Positions 7,737-17,200 of a DNA stretch of 32,638 nucleotides are shown one piece after another (position 1 is the first letter of the stretch; each line of letters starts with the position of its first letter). The translations under genes and the position numbers were made by a program. The notes beneath the pieces are model-generated. The model had not been told where the DNA came from. It did no database searches and saw only the letters and a program-made list of their open reading frames with translations. Source of the stretch: Rhizobium sp. Q54 (GTDB lineage Bacteria; Pseudomonadota; Alphaproteobacteria; CADEGL01); the NCBI GenBank assembly GCA_945860095.1, contig CAMAPP010000020.1, positions 1-32,638 of the forward strand, in the 5' to 3' direction.

Positions 7737-9218
7737 ATGGAAGCCGCCCAGAAACGCGATGCACACGCCCATCACGGCGACGGCATGCGTCATCTCGATG
7801 CCGGGCGATTGACGCTCGCCGCGGGGGCGTTTGCGCGCGCGATAGAACTCGCGCCGCGCTGGGCGGAACCGATGACGGCGCTCGGCAATGTCTCGCGCGC
7901 GCTTGGCCGGCCTCGCGACGCGGTCCAACTTCATCGCGCGGCATTGAACCTCGCACCCGATTCGGCGCCGATCTGGTCGAATCTTGCGCTCGCACACAAA
8001 GCCGATGGCGACGACGCCGAGGCCATCGCCTGCTTGCGGCGCGCAGCCGCGTTGGCACCCGATTCGGCCGAGATTCGATTCAATCTCGGCAATGCCTGGG
8101 CGGCCCAAGGGCGGCCCGACGACGCCGCTTCGGCCTTCGAGACGGCCCTGGCGCTCGACCCCGCGCACAACCGCGCGCGAATCCATCTCGGCACGGCGCT
8201 CAAGGATTGCGGGCAGGTCGAGGACGCCATCACCTGCCTGCGCGCGGCCGTCGCACGCGAGCCCGGCAATGCCGATGCCGAGTGGAATCTGGCCCTCGCC
8301 CTCCTGCTGGCCGGGCACTTCGCGGAAGGCTGGAGCGCCTATGAAGCGCGCAAGCGATTGCCGCGATTCGCCATCCGAAAGCCCGCCGGGCCCGAATGGC
8401 TGGGCGAGCCCATGGCCGGGGAGACCCTGCTGATCCATGCCGAACAGGGCTTGGGCGATACCATCCAGTTCGTCCGCTTCGCGCGCTTCGCCGCCCAGGC
8501 CTGCGCGCGCATCGTGGTCGGCGTGCCGCGCGCGATGATACGCCTCATCGATTGCGTCCACGGCTTGGACGACGTGGTCGATCTCGCGCGCGACGACTTG
8601 GCGTACGCCCGGCAAATCGCCATGCTGTCCCTGCCGCGCCTGGCGGAAGGCTGGGGTGGGGCAACCGAGGCTCCTTATATATACGCGGACCAAGCGCGGA
8701 TTCGCGCCTGGGGCGAGCGCCTGGGGCCGCGCGAGGGCTTGCGTATCGGCCTTTGCTGGCAGGGCAATCCCGCCTATGCGGCCGATTCCCGGCGCTCGAT
8801 GCCGCTATCGCTGTTCGCCCCCCTCGCCGCCATCCCGGGCGTCCGGATCCACGGCTTGCACAAGGGCCCTGGCCAAGCGCAAATCCAGGAATTCGTGCCG
8901 CGCGGCACGATCACCGATCTCGGCGCCGAGCTCGACCGCAAAGGCCATGCCTTTCTCGACACCGCGGCCGTCATGTCCCATCTCGATCTGGTGATTTCGA
9001 CCGACACCGCGATTGCGCATTTGGCCGGCGCGCTCGGCCACCCGACATGGCTGCTCCTGCCCCATGTGGCGGATTGGCGTTGGGGTATCGGCAGCGACAC
9101 GACGCCCTGGTATCCAACCATGCGAATTTTCCGACAAGAGACGCCCGGAGATTGGACCGGCACGATCGCGCGCCTGTGCGCCGCGCTCGCGACATATACG
9201 CCCGAGGACCGGCCATGA
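7737..9218 (+). CDS. TPR protein with C-terminal heptosyltransferase-like (GT9-type) domain
   Basis: A 493-residue two-part protein. Residues 7-210 are about six tetratricopeptide repeats at a strict 34-residue period, each ending in a proline such as AIELAP, ALNLAP, AAALAP or ALALDP. Residues 215-490 resemble ADP-heptose:LPS heptosyltransferases (family 9): EQGLGDTIQFVRFARF at the domain start, RIGLCWQGNP in the middle, and the donor-site segment LVISTDTAIAHLAGALGHPTW near the end. Such TPR-GT9 proteins are common in Alphaproteobacteria and are often linked to flagellin or cell-surface glycosylation; the sugar and acceptor here are unknown. A GGAG lies 12 bases before the ATG. The TGA overlaps the ATG of the next gene. 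Confidence 0.88.
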   Translation: MEAAQKRDAHAHHGDGMRHLDAGRLTLAAGAFARAIELAPRWAEPMTALGNVSRALGRPRDAVQLHRAALNLAPDSAPIWSNLALAHKADGDDAEAIACLRRAAALAPDSAEIRFNLGNAWAAQGRPDDAASAFETALALDPAHNRARIHLGTALKDCGQVEDAITCLRAAVAREPGNADAEWNLALALLLAGHFAEGWSAYEARKRLPRFAIRKPAGPEWLGEPMAGETLLIHAEQGLGDTIQFVRFARFAAQACARIVVGVPRAMIRLIDCVHGLDDVVDLARDDLAYARQIAMLSLPRLAEGWGGATEAPYIYADQARIRAWGERLGPREGLRIGLCWQGNPAYAADSRRSMPLSLFAPLAAIPGVRIHGLHKGPGQAQIQEFVPRGTITDLGAELDRKGHAFLDTAAVMSHLDLVISTDTAIAHLAGALGHPTWLLLPHVADWRWGIGSDTTPWYPTMRIFRQETPGDWTGTIARLCAALATYTPEDRP

Positions 9219-9631
9219 ACCTGCCCGCCCCCGCCTCCCATGTACTTCCGGCCGCGATCACGGTTGAAGTCGCGCCGGGCGAGCTCATCGACAAGATCAC
9301 GATTCTCGAAATCAAGGCCGACCGCATCGCCGATCGGGCCAAGCGCGCCAATGTGGAGCGCGAGCTCGCGGTTCTGCGCGCGGCGCGCGACGGGGCGATC
9401 GCGCCGGATGTGCGTCTTGCACGCCTGACGACCGCTCTCAAGGCCGTGAACCTGAAGCTATGGGAAATCGAAGACGAAATTCGCGAGTGTGAACGCAGCC
9501 GCGAGTTCGGCGGGACGTTCGTCGAGCTGGCCCGCGCGGTGTACCGCACGAACGACCGCCGAGCGATACTCAAGCGCGAGATCAACGACCATCTAGGCTC
9601 GACCATCGTCGAGGAAAAATCCTACGTCTGA
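9215..9631 (+). CDS. DUF6165 family protein
   Basis: A 138-residue protein whose ATG overlaps the stop of the TPR/glycosyltransferase gene (ATGA), so the two are almost certainly translated together. Family hallmarks are EVAPGELIDKITILEIKADRI near the start, a central LKAVNLKLWEIEDEIRECE helix, FVELARAVYRTNDRRAILKREIN, and the C-terminal STIVEEKSYV. The protein is almost entirely charged helix without membrane segments. No biochemical function is established for the family. The coupling to a glycosyltransferase-type gene suggests a helper role in glycosylation, which is inference only. The stop codon is also where the 18-bp minisatellite begins. Confidence 0.85.
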   Translation: MNLPAPASHVLPAAITVEVAPGELIDKITILEIKADRIADRAKRANVERELAVLRAARDGAIAPDVRLARLTTALKAVNLKLWEIEDEIRECERSREFGGTFVELARAVYRTNDRRAILKREINDHLGSTIVEEKSYV

Positions 9632-9965
9632 TACGATTAGGGCGAGCGATCCGATTGGGGCGTCCGATCCGAGCTAGGCGCCCGGTACGAGTGGCGCCCG
9701 ACGCGTAATGGGCGCCCGATACGAGATAGGCGGCCGGTGCGAATTGGGCGGCCGGTGCGAAATAGATGGCCGGTACGAGTGGCGCCCGATGCGAAATGAG
9801 CGCCCGATCCGAGATGGGCGCCCGGTACGAGTGGCGCCCGACGCGTAATCGGCGCCCGATACGAGATAGGCGGCCGGTGCGAAATGGATGGCCGGTGCGA
9901 AATGGACGGCCGGTGCGAAATGGACGGCCGGTGCGAAATGGACGGCCGGCGCGATGCGATCCGCC
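9630..9965. repeat. 18-bp minisatellite, 18 units plus one degenerate unit
   Basis: Tandem array with consensus GGTGCGAAATGGACGGCC or GATACGAGATAGGCGCCC; the first unit begins inside the DUF6165 stop codon. Fifteen units are 18 bases and three (at 9684, 9772 and 9824) are 16 bases. Units 16-18 are identical and unit 15 differs from them by one base, so that end is the youngest. A block of eight units is duplicated with a 140-base offset (the copies at 9684 and 9824 are almost identical over their first four units). Because 18 is a multiple of three, frames stay open through it on both strands as hexapeptide repeats. This is a consequence of the period and not evidence of coding. The array fills nearly all the 373-base gap before the sulfite-oxidase gene. 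Confidence 0.93.
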
Positions 9966-10004
9966 CGTGCTACCATCCGCGCAATCGATCGGTGCGGGGT
10001 TGGC

Positions 10005-10670
10005 ATGGCCGAGGATGACGGTCTCTTGGGCCGAGTGAAGCGAAAACTCGTGGACTCCAAGGAAAAATGGGCGCGCGAGGGCAGGCTCCTGACCGCCCTC
10101 GGCGGCAAGGGCGCGCGCACCCGGTTGCCGCCCGGCCAACGCCCAGTCAAGAATTGGCCCGTGCTCGATTTGGGCGTGCAGCCCGATATCGATCTCGAGC
10201 GCTGGGAACTCGTCGTCGACGGCCTGGTCGAGAACAAGCTTTCTTGGAATTGGGCGGACTGGCGGAACCTGCCGCACACACGCATGGTCACCGACATCCA
10301 TTGCGTGACTGCATGGTCGCGCTACGACAACCGATGGGACGGCGTGCCCGCGCGCCACATTCTCGACCTCACGCGCCCGCTGCCCGAAGCCAAGCACATC
10401 CTGTTCCACGGCCTTGACGGCTATACCACCAATCTTCCCCTCGCCGCCTTCGCCGATCCGGATGTGATTTTCGCGGATGGCTGGGAGGGCGAGCCCATCA
10501 CGCCCCATCACGGCGGCCCGGTGCGTGTGGTCGTGCCCCAACGATATTTCTGGAAAAGCGCGAAATGGATTTGCCGCCTGGAATTCCTCGCCGAGGACAA
10601 GCCCGGATTCTGGGAGGTCCGCGGCTATCACAACGCGGGCGATCCGTGGCGGGAAGAACGCTATGGCTGA
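10005..10670 (+). CDS. Sulfite-oxidase-like molybdopterin oxidoreductase, cytoplasmic form
   Basis: A 221-residue protein of the oxidoreductase molybdopterin-binding family (sulfite oxidase/MsrP fold). The molybdenum-ligand cysteine is C100 in TDIHCVTAWSRYDNRWDGV. The later HHGGPVRVVVPQRYFWKSAKW and FWEVRGYHNAGDPW segments are standard for the family. There is no twin-arginine signal, unlike MsrP or SorA, so it probably works in the cytoplasm. Its electron partner and substrate are unknown. A longer frame runs back into the minisatellite; I rejected it because those residues are only the repeat GAKWTA, while MAEDDGLLGRVKRKL at 10005 is a sensible start. The glutathione peroxidase gene follows after 31 bases, so a shared redox role is possible. 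Confidence 0.9.
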   Translation: MAEDDGLLGRVKRKLVDSKEKWAREGRLLTALGGKGARTRLPPGQRPVKNWPVLDLGVQPDIDLERWELVVDGLVENKLSWNWADWRNLPHTRMVTDIHCVTAWSRYDNRWDGVPARHILDLTRPLPEAKHILFHGLDGYTTNLPLAAFADPDVIFADGWEGEPITPHHGGPVRVVVPQRYFWKSAKWICRLEFLAEDKPGFWEVRGYHNAGDPWREERYG

Positions 10671-10701
10671 GCCGTCCGCCATCGCCCCTAGGGAGACACG
10701 C

Positions 10702-11184
10702 ATGTCCTTTCACGATATGAGCTTCACCGCGATCGACGGCGGCCCCTTGCCGCTTTCGAATTTTCGCGGCAAGGCGGTGCTGGTGGTCAATACGGCATCG
10801 GCATGCGGCTTCACCCCGCAATATGCGGGCTTGCAGAAATTATGGACCGATTACAAGGACCGGGATCTCGTTGTGCTCGGAGTACCGTCGAACGATTTCG
10901 GGGCGCAAGAGCAAGGCGACGAGGCGCAAATCCGCACCTTCTGCCAAAGGAATTACGGCGTCGATTTTCCCTTGACCGCCAAGGTTGGAATTTTGGGCAC
11001 GAAGGCCCATGAGTTCTACAGGCGCGTGGTCACCGAGCTCGGCGAGGACGCAGCACCACGCTGGAATTTCCACAAATATCTGCTTGATCGTGGGGGCGAA
11101 CTTGCCGGCGCCTGGCCGTCGAAGATCGTTCCGTCGTCCAGGGAATTGGCCGAGGCGATCGAGGCTGCGCTGGCGCGCCCATAA
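10702..11184 (+). CDS. Glutathione peroxidase family protein (thiol peroxidase)
   Basis: Reduces hydrogen peroxide or organic hydroperoxides with a thiol donor; bacterial members usually use thioredoxin. The 160-residue protein carries the peroxidatic cysteine C35 in NTASACGFTPQY, the family's second conserved segment at GVPSNDFGAQEQGDE, a candidate resolving cysteine in TFCQRNYGVDFPLTAK, and the active-site tryptophan in WNFHKYLLDRGG. The catalytic glutamine of the usual NQF motif is replaced by aspartate (NDF), a variant I believe is frequent in alphaproteobacterial members. The ATG at 10702 follows AGGGAGA at six bases; an in-frame ATG at 10663 overlapping the previous stop lacks such a site. 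It probably shares a transcript with the molybdoenzyme. Confidence 0.92.
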   Translation: MSFHDMSFTAIDGGPLPLSNFRGKAVLVVNTASACGFTPQYAGLQKLWTDYKDRDLVVLGVPSNDFGAQEQGDEAQIRTFCQRNYGVDFPLTAKVGILGTKAHEFYRRVVTELGEDAAPRWNFHKYLLDRGGELAGAWPSKIVPSSRELAEAIEAALARP

Positions 11185-11221
11185 TCGGCCGCGAATAATC
11201 GGCCAAAATAATCGGCCGCGA
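11181..11221. repeat. Three tandem copies of ATAATCGGCC(GCGA)
   Basis: Copies start at 11181, 11195 and 11208 with lengths of 14, 13 and 14 bases. The first and third are identical and the middle one has AAA in place of GCGA. The array begins at the stop codon of the glutathione peroxidase gene, like the minisatellite behind DUF6165. Confidence 0.85.
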
Positions 11222-11238
11222 ATCGACACCGAAAAGCC

Positions 11239-11266
11239 GAAGGGCCGGGATTACTCCCGGCCCTTC
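11239..11266. terminator. Perfect hairpin between convergent genes, likely bidirectional terminator
   Basis: GAAGGGCCGGGA and its exact reverse complement form a 12-bp GC-rich stem with the four-base loop TTAC. It lies between the convergent glutathione peroxidase and RTX genes. The minus-strand side is followed by GGCTTTTC (four Ts); the plus-strand side has only CGCTTTCC. It best fits a terminator for the long RTX transcript. Confidence 0.75.
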
Positions 11267-11291
11267 GCCGCTTTCCCGTCCGCGAGCGGAC

Positions 11292-14276
11292 TTAGAGCGT
11301 AACCACCAGGTTGTTGTTGGCGAATAGGTCATTGACGTTGAGGCCGGTCACATCCTCAAGACGCACGAGATTTTGGAAATTCGCGCCATTGCTCAAACCA
11401 TCAACATCGACCTGAACCACCATGCTGCCGCCCGATACGGCGAGCTGGACGAAGTCGGTGATATTGCCGCCGCCGAGCGTGATGAAAGCGGAGACATCGA
11501 GGCGGTCGCCACCGGCGCCGGCCTCGAAATCGGTGATCGAGTCGAGCAGGCTGAACGATTGGCCTTCGGACTGCGTCATCCACTTGAAGGTGTCCGACCC
11601 CGCGCCGCCGGTCATCAGATCGCCGCCGTCGCCGCCCTTGATCACGTCATTGCCGCCCTTGGCGTCGATGGTGTCGGAGCCGCCGCCGGTGTCGATCTTG
11701 TCGACGCCCGCAGAACCCAAGATAAGGTCGTTGCCGAGGCCGGTCGATAGATCGCGCAAGCCGTCGGTATTGTTGCTGAACATGCGTCCGGCGATCTGCT
11801 CGACATTGTTACCGCCACCGACTTGGGTTTGCCAAGCGATGACGAAGGTGCCATCGGCAAGCGCCTGGATTTCCGGGAAGGACTGGTCGCTGGGTACGTT
11901 CGAATTGATCTGGTATTCCTCGCCGATCCTCGTGCCGTCCAGCGCGAATTTTTGGCCGAAGATGCCAAAGCCATCGCCGTCCTGGCTGTTATTGGCCGAC
12001 CAGACCACGAAGATACTGCCGTCGGAGAGCTGAGCGATCGCGGGCTGCCATTGGTCGCCGGCGACGGTGGTGTTGACCTGTATTTCCAAGGTCGATTCAT
12101 TTCCAGCCGCATCGAAGGTCTTGAAGAACGTGCCATGGGCGGCGCCGTCAAGGGAACCGCTATCGTGCCAAGCGATCGCAAATCCGCCATTCGAAAGGGC
12201 GCAGACACGCGGCTTTTCCTGGTTGTCCACGGTCGTCGTGGCGATCCGGAAGCTGTCGACGCCCAGGGTCGTGCCGTCCTGAAGCACGGCCTGCCCGGCG
12301 GCGTTATAGCGTTGGGCATAAACACCGTAATCGGCGAGAGCCGGAGCGCCGTATTGCACATAGTCCTGGAAGAACGACGCCCAGGTGACGAGATACCCGC
12401 CATCGGCCAACGCGATCACGTCCTGCTGATATTGGGACGAGATGGTGAAATCGTTCACCTGGGTCTCGCCGCCGATGGGCGTGCCGTCGGCCGCGAAGCG
12501 CTGGGAAAACACACCATAGGCGGAGACGTCGTCCGACTCCCAGGTCACCACCCAACCGCCGTCGGGCAGGGTCGTGGCGCGCACGCTGTATTGGTCGCCG
12601 GCAGTCGCGGTGCTGACGTGGACTTCGTCGGCGCCAAGCGTCAGGCCGTCGCGGGTGACCATCTGCCCGGTCGCATTGAAGCGTTGTCCGAAGGCGCCAT
12701 AGCCCGAGCTGTCCTGGGAATTGCCCGACGAGCCCCAAAACAACATGAAGCCGCCATCGGCCATCTCGGTAACGGCCGGAAGGTTCTGCGATCCAGCTGT
12801 CGTCGTATTGGCGATCGTCGGCGGGCCAATGAGCGAACCATCGGCCGAGTAGCGTTGGAAGTAGATGCAGTCCTGCGCGCCGTCGCCGGGGTTCGCGCCG
12901 CCGGCATCGAGATCGGTCGTCGACCAAGCCATGACGAAGCCGCCGCCGGTGAGTTCCGCCATGACTGGGGTCTTCGACGGGCTGCCCAAGGGGGCCGGCA
13001 AGAAATCGGGCGGAACGATGGTCTGCGCGATGTCGAGCGTGATTTCGCCGATATCGCTGTCGCCCCAGGGATCTGTGACCCGGAAGGTGAAGGTCTGAAC
13101 GCCCGCATAACCTGTCGGAGGCACGAAGGAGAATGTGCCGTCGGCATTGAACGTCAACGTGCCGACCGCCGGGCCCGCGACCAGGTTGTACACCAGGCTG
13201 CTGATCGGGTGGTCCGCATCCGTGGCCGTGGCCGTGCCGTCGATCGGCGTGTCCTGAAGGCCCAACAAACTCGAATCGTATGCGACGGGCGGGATATTGA
13301 CGTAGCCGATGGGGGCGTCGATGAAGATCGAAACCGTCGCGATATTGCCCGTGTCGTCGCCACCGTAGAGCGTGCCGCCGTCGTCACGCACCTGATAGGT
13401 GAAGGTATCGGCGCCGTAGAACCCCGCATTGGGCGTGTAGGTGAAACTGCCATCTTGGTTGAGCGTGAGCGTGCCAAAATTCGCGCCGTCGATCAGATCC
13501 GAGAACAAATTGTTCGCGGGCGTATCGAGCGGATCGGAATCGTTGACGAGCACGCCCGGGCCGCCGACGACGAGTGTCTCGTTGAAGCCGGACGTATAGC
13601 CGTCGTCGAACGCAATCGGCGCGTGGTTGATCGCGGTCATCGTGACATTGATCGAGCCGGTTACCGATTCGAAGTCGCCGTTCGAGCTTTCGGTCGCGGT
13701 CGAGACGACCGCGAGCGAGAAGTGCGGCGTCCCAGGCGGAACCGTGATGGTAAGGCCGGAAATCTGGGCAGCCGTGAGCGTCCAAATGCCGCCGCCATTG
13801 TTCGTGCCGGCCGACAGGACCCCGCCCGAAGGCACGCCGGCGATTTGGATCGACAAGGATTCCGAGCCGTCCGTATCCATGAGATTCGAGGCGATCGCCA
13901 GCGGAATGGCCGCGTTCGGCCCGCCCGTGATGTCGGAGGTCGACAATGTCGGCACGTCGGCATCCGCGATGACCATCACGCCGACCGAAGCCGTCGCGCT
14001 GGCCGAGAGACCATCGAGACTGGTCGCGGTCGAGGTGACCGTCAGCGTGAAATCAGCATCGCTGTCGTCGGGCGGCGTGATCGTGAGACCGGCGAGCTGG
14101 GCCGGGGTAAGCGTCCAGCTGCCATTGCCGTTATTGGTTCCGGCCGACAGAACCGCGCCCGCCGGCACGTCGGAAATCGTCACCACCAGCGTGTCGCCCG
14201 AATTGGACGGCGCGGTCGTGATCACCAAGGGAATGGCCGTGTCCTCGGTTCCGATTGTGTCGTGGGAGCCGATCAT
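11292..14276 (-). CDS. Giant RTX adhesin-like protein, C-terminal part after a frame break, with type I secretion tail
   Basis: This is the downstream 994 codons of the giant gene, in a frame one base away from the upstream part. Domain order: Ig-like repeats 11 and 12 (residues 1-215, motif LSAGTNNG-GxWTLT), two cadherin-like/tandem-95 domains (about 219-420, with [20 protein letters not shown] and [20 protein letters not shown]), seven propeller-type repeats (about 435-835, motif GG(Y/F)xVxWxS...GVFxQRFxAxG), a short RTX block ([19 protein letters not shown]) and a final 110 residues with [20 protein letters not shown], the VCA0849-class type I secretion target domain. The ATG at 14276 has no ribosome site and falls between repeats, so independent translation is doubtful. 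A perfect hairpin lies 26 bases after the stop. Confidence 0.85.
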   Translation of the reverse strand: MIGSHDTIGTEDTAIPLVITTAPSNSGDTLVVTISDVPAGAVLSAGTNNGNGSWTLTPAQLAGLTITPPDDSDADFTLTVTSTATSLDGLSASATASVGVMVIADADVPTLSTSDITGGPNAAIPLAIASNLMDTDGSESLSIQIAGVPSGGVLSAGTNNGGGIWTLTAAQISGLTITVPPGTPHFSLAVVSTATESSNGDFESVTGSINVTMTAINHAPIAFDDGYTSGFNETLVVGGPGVLVNDSDPLDTPANNLFSDLIDGANFGTLTLNQDGSFTYTPNAGFYGADTFTYQVRDDGGTLYGGDDTGNIATVSIFIDAPIGYVNIPPVAYDSSLLGLQDTPIDGTATATDADHPISSLVYNLVAGPAVGTLTFNADGTFSFVPPTGYAGVQTFTFRVTDPWGDSDIGEITLDIAQTIVPPDFLPAPLGSPSKTPVMAELTGGGFVMAWSTTDLDAGGANPGDGAQDCIYFQRYSADGSLIGPPTIANTTTAGSQNLPAVTEMADGGFMLFWGSSGNSQDSSGYGAFGQRFNATGQMVTRDGLTLGADEVHVSTATAGDQYSVRATTLPDGGWVVTWESDDVSAYGVFSQRFAADGTPIGGETQVNDFTISSQYQQDVIALADGGYLVTWASFFQDYVQYGAPALADYGVYAQRYNAAGQAVLQDGTTLGVDSFRIATTTVDNQEKPRVCALSNGGFAIAWHDSGSLDGAAHGTFFKTFDAAGNESTLEIQVNTTVAGDQWQPAIAQLSDGSIFVVWSANNSQDGDGFGIFGQKFALDGTRIGEEYQINSNVPSDQSFPEIQALADGTFVIAWQTQVGGGNNVEQIAGRMFSNNTDGLRDLSTGLGNDLILGSAGVDKIDTGGGSDTIDAKGGNDVIKGGDGGDLMTGGAGSDTFKWMTQSEGQSFSLLDSITDFEAGAGGDRLDVSAFITLGGGNITDFVQLAVSGGSMVVQVDVDGLSNGANFQNLVRLEDVTGLNVNDLFANNNLVVTL

Positions 14277-17200
14277 GGGCGGGCCTGCTGGATCGCGGGA
14301 TGTGAATGTGGATCACGCCTGGCGTGAATGCCTGATCGTTATTGTCCGATTCCGTCGATACCGCGGTCACGCTGAGCGTGAAGTCATCGGCGCTGCCGGG
14401 CGGCGGTGTGATCGTGAGGCCGGACAGATCGCCAAGCGTCAAAGTCCATGTACCGTCGCCATTGTTCGTTCCGGCCGACAGCGTCGCGCCCGAAGGCACA
14501 TTGCCAATGACGACCGATAGGATTTCCGAGCCGTCGATGTCGGCGAGCGCCGCCGAAACAGTCAGCGGGATGGCCGTATCCACCTCGCCTACGGCATCCA
14601 AGGTCGAGAGCGCCGGCGCATCCGCCACCGCGTTCACGGTCACCGTGAAGCTGGCCGTCGCCGTCTCGCTGTCGCCGTTCGATTGCTCGGTCGTGGTCAC
14701 CTCAAGCGTCAGGACGATATCCACGTCGCTGTCGTGCGGGGGAGTGATCGTGAGACCGGCCAGATCCGCCTGATCGACGAGCCAGTAGCCTTGCGTGGCC
14801 GGAAATTCGAAGATTCGCCCGAAGATACCCTCGTTCGAGCCGTCCTGGCCGTCGGAAGTCCACGCCGTAGCGAATCCGCCGCTCGAAATGCCCGCGACGA
14901 CGGCATTCAGCTGGCTATCCATAGTATAGGTGTTGATCAAGAATTCGTCGCCGGCCGGCACGGCGTCGGCGGAGAAGGTCCGGCCGAAAATACCGAAATC
15001 GTCCGCGTCGATCGACTCCCAGGTGACGGCGAAGCCGCCGCCCGCGAGGCCGGAGATCGCCGGCGTCGATTGGTCGCCCAAAGTGGTCTGCGCGACCGTG
15101 AACTCGCCGCCTTGGGGCACGCCGTCATTGTCGTAGCGCTGGCCAAATACGCCCCAGCCACTGCCGTCTTGGCCGAAGGATTTCCAGACCACGACATAGC
15201 CGCCGCCGTTCAGTGCCGCGACCGCCGGAGCCGTTTGGGAATTAGCCGCAAAGGAGTTAACCGTCACCTCGGTGCCAATGGCGGCACCGCTGGCATCGAA
15301 GCGCTGCGCCGACACGCCGAAGCTCGAGCCGTCCGCGAAATGGAAGGACTCGTAAACGACGACGAAAGAGCCGTCGCTCAACCCGGCAACGGCAGGGCTC
15401 TGCTGATGGGAAGCCGTATTTACGAGATTGACTTGAATCTCGCCCGACACGGGCGAACCCATGCCGTCATAGATGCGGGCATAGACGCCGTTGAAGCTGC
15501 CGTCCTGGCCGAACGAAGTCCAGGTAAAGACCGAGCCGCCTCCCGCGAGCGCAGCAACCGCCGGCTCCGTCTGGTTGTTAGTAGTATATGTGTTGACGAA
15601 CAGCTCCGGACCGACCGGGATTCCGGAGGAGTCGAAGTGCTGGGCGTAAATCTCCGCAGAGCCGGTGGTCAGATTATCGCTGATCCAGGCCACGGCAAAG
15701 CCGCCATCGACGAGCGAGGTCGCGACGGTCGGGCCGCTTTGGTTGAGGAACGTCGTCGCGTTGACGCCGAATTCGTCAACCCCGACCGTTGAGCCGTCGC
15801 GGCTGACCTTATTGCCCTCGCCGTCGAAGCGTTGTGCATACACGCCGTAGCCGCTGCCGTCCTGGAACAGGGACTGCCAGACCAAAAGATAGCCGCCGTC
15901 CGTCATCTGCGTAATCGTCGGAAAGCTCTGCTCGGAATTTGTATGGGTGTTGGCCTGGAATTCCACACCGCCGACCACCGTCGCCGAGATGGCACCCGGC
16001 ACATAAGTGCCGGCCGACAAGGTCGCGCCAACAGGTACGCCCGAGATCTTGACCGGCGACAGGATTTCCGAACCGTCGGAATCGAATTGCGTGATCGCGA
16101 TGTTCAGCGCGATCGCGCTGTCCTCGTCGCCGGACGCAGCCGCCGCGATCGCGACCGGATCGGCAACCGCCTCGACCGTCACTTTGATCGAGCCGGTGAC
16201 GAATTCTTGATCGCCGTTTTCGGATTCGGTGGTCGTCGCCGTCACCGAAAGCGTGAAATCGACATCGCTATTGTGCGCGGGCGTGATCGACAGGCCGGAA
16301 AGCTGCGCCGGCGTCAGCGTCCACGTCCCGTTGCCGTTATCCGTGCCGGCCGAGAGCATGGCGCCCGCGGGCACATTGGCGATGACGAGCGACAAAACCT
16401 CCGAGCCATCCACATCCGACAGGGCGGAGGCGATCGATAGCGGGATCGGGCTGTCTTCGCTGCCCGCCGCGTCTTGCGTCGTCAGCGAAGGAATATCGGC
16501 GACCGCGATCACGCTGACCGGGATCGACGCGGTCCGCGTGGCCGACGAGCCGTTCTCGGCTTCCGTCGTCGTGACCGCCACGGTCAGGGTAAAATCGACA
16601 TCGCTGTCGTGAATGGGATTGAGGGTAAGACCGACGAGGTCGCCCTCGGTCAAGGTCCACGTGCCGTCGCCGTTATCGGTGCCCGCCGAAAGCGTGGTGC
16701 CGACCGGCACGCCGGAGATGACGATGGACGAAATCGTCTCGGAACCATCCGTGTCCACCAGGCTCGGCGCAATCGAGATCGCGATGGCCGTGTCTTCGTC
16801 GCCCGATGCCGGGACAACGGCGATATCCGGAGCGTCTGCGACCGCATCGACCGTAACCGGCACGGATACCGTCGTGGTCGCGGGGCCGCCGGAGCCATGC
16901 TCGGTCACGGAGACGGTGACGGCAAAATCCACGTCGCTGTTCGTCGGCGGCGTGATCGTGAGGCCGGGCAGATCGCCGGTCGTGAGAGTCCAGGTGCCGT
17001 CGCCATTGTCGGTGCCCGCCGAAAGCACCGTGCCCGGCGGCAAGCCGCCGATTACGATCGTCAGCGTGTCGCCCGGATGGCTCGGCGTAATCGTAATGAC
17101 GAGCGGAATATGGCTGTCTTCGTCGCCGCGCGCGGGCGGGACGACGAGCGACGGCGGCAAGGTGATGTCGTTCAAATCAACGAAGATGCTGCCCGGGGTC

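Noticed and set aside
9630-9965. CRISPR array
   Set aside because: Units are contiguous without unique spacers, so this is a minisatellite. No cas gene is present.
9582-10703. Minus-strand frame through the minisatellite with FRTGRP hexapeptide repeats
   Set aside because: The 18-base period keeps frames open on both strands. The frame also runs antisense through the well-supported molybdoenzyme gene.
11823-14327. 834-codon plus-strand open frame opposite the RTX gene
   Set aside because: Composition is Arg/Asp/Gly/His-rich without any family motif. It is the expected mirror of a repetitive high-GC gene on the other strand.
14276-14340. Programmed +1 frameshift as a firm call
   Set aside because: No stop codon or rare codon stalls the upstream frame at the site, and no stimulator structure was evident. 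Sequencing error or mutation is at least as likely.
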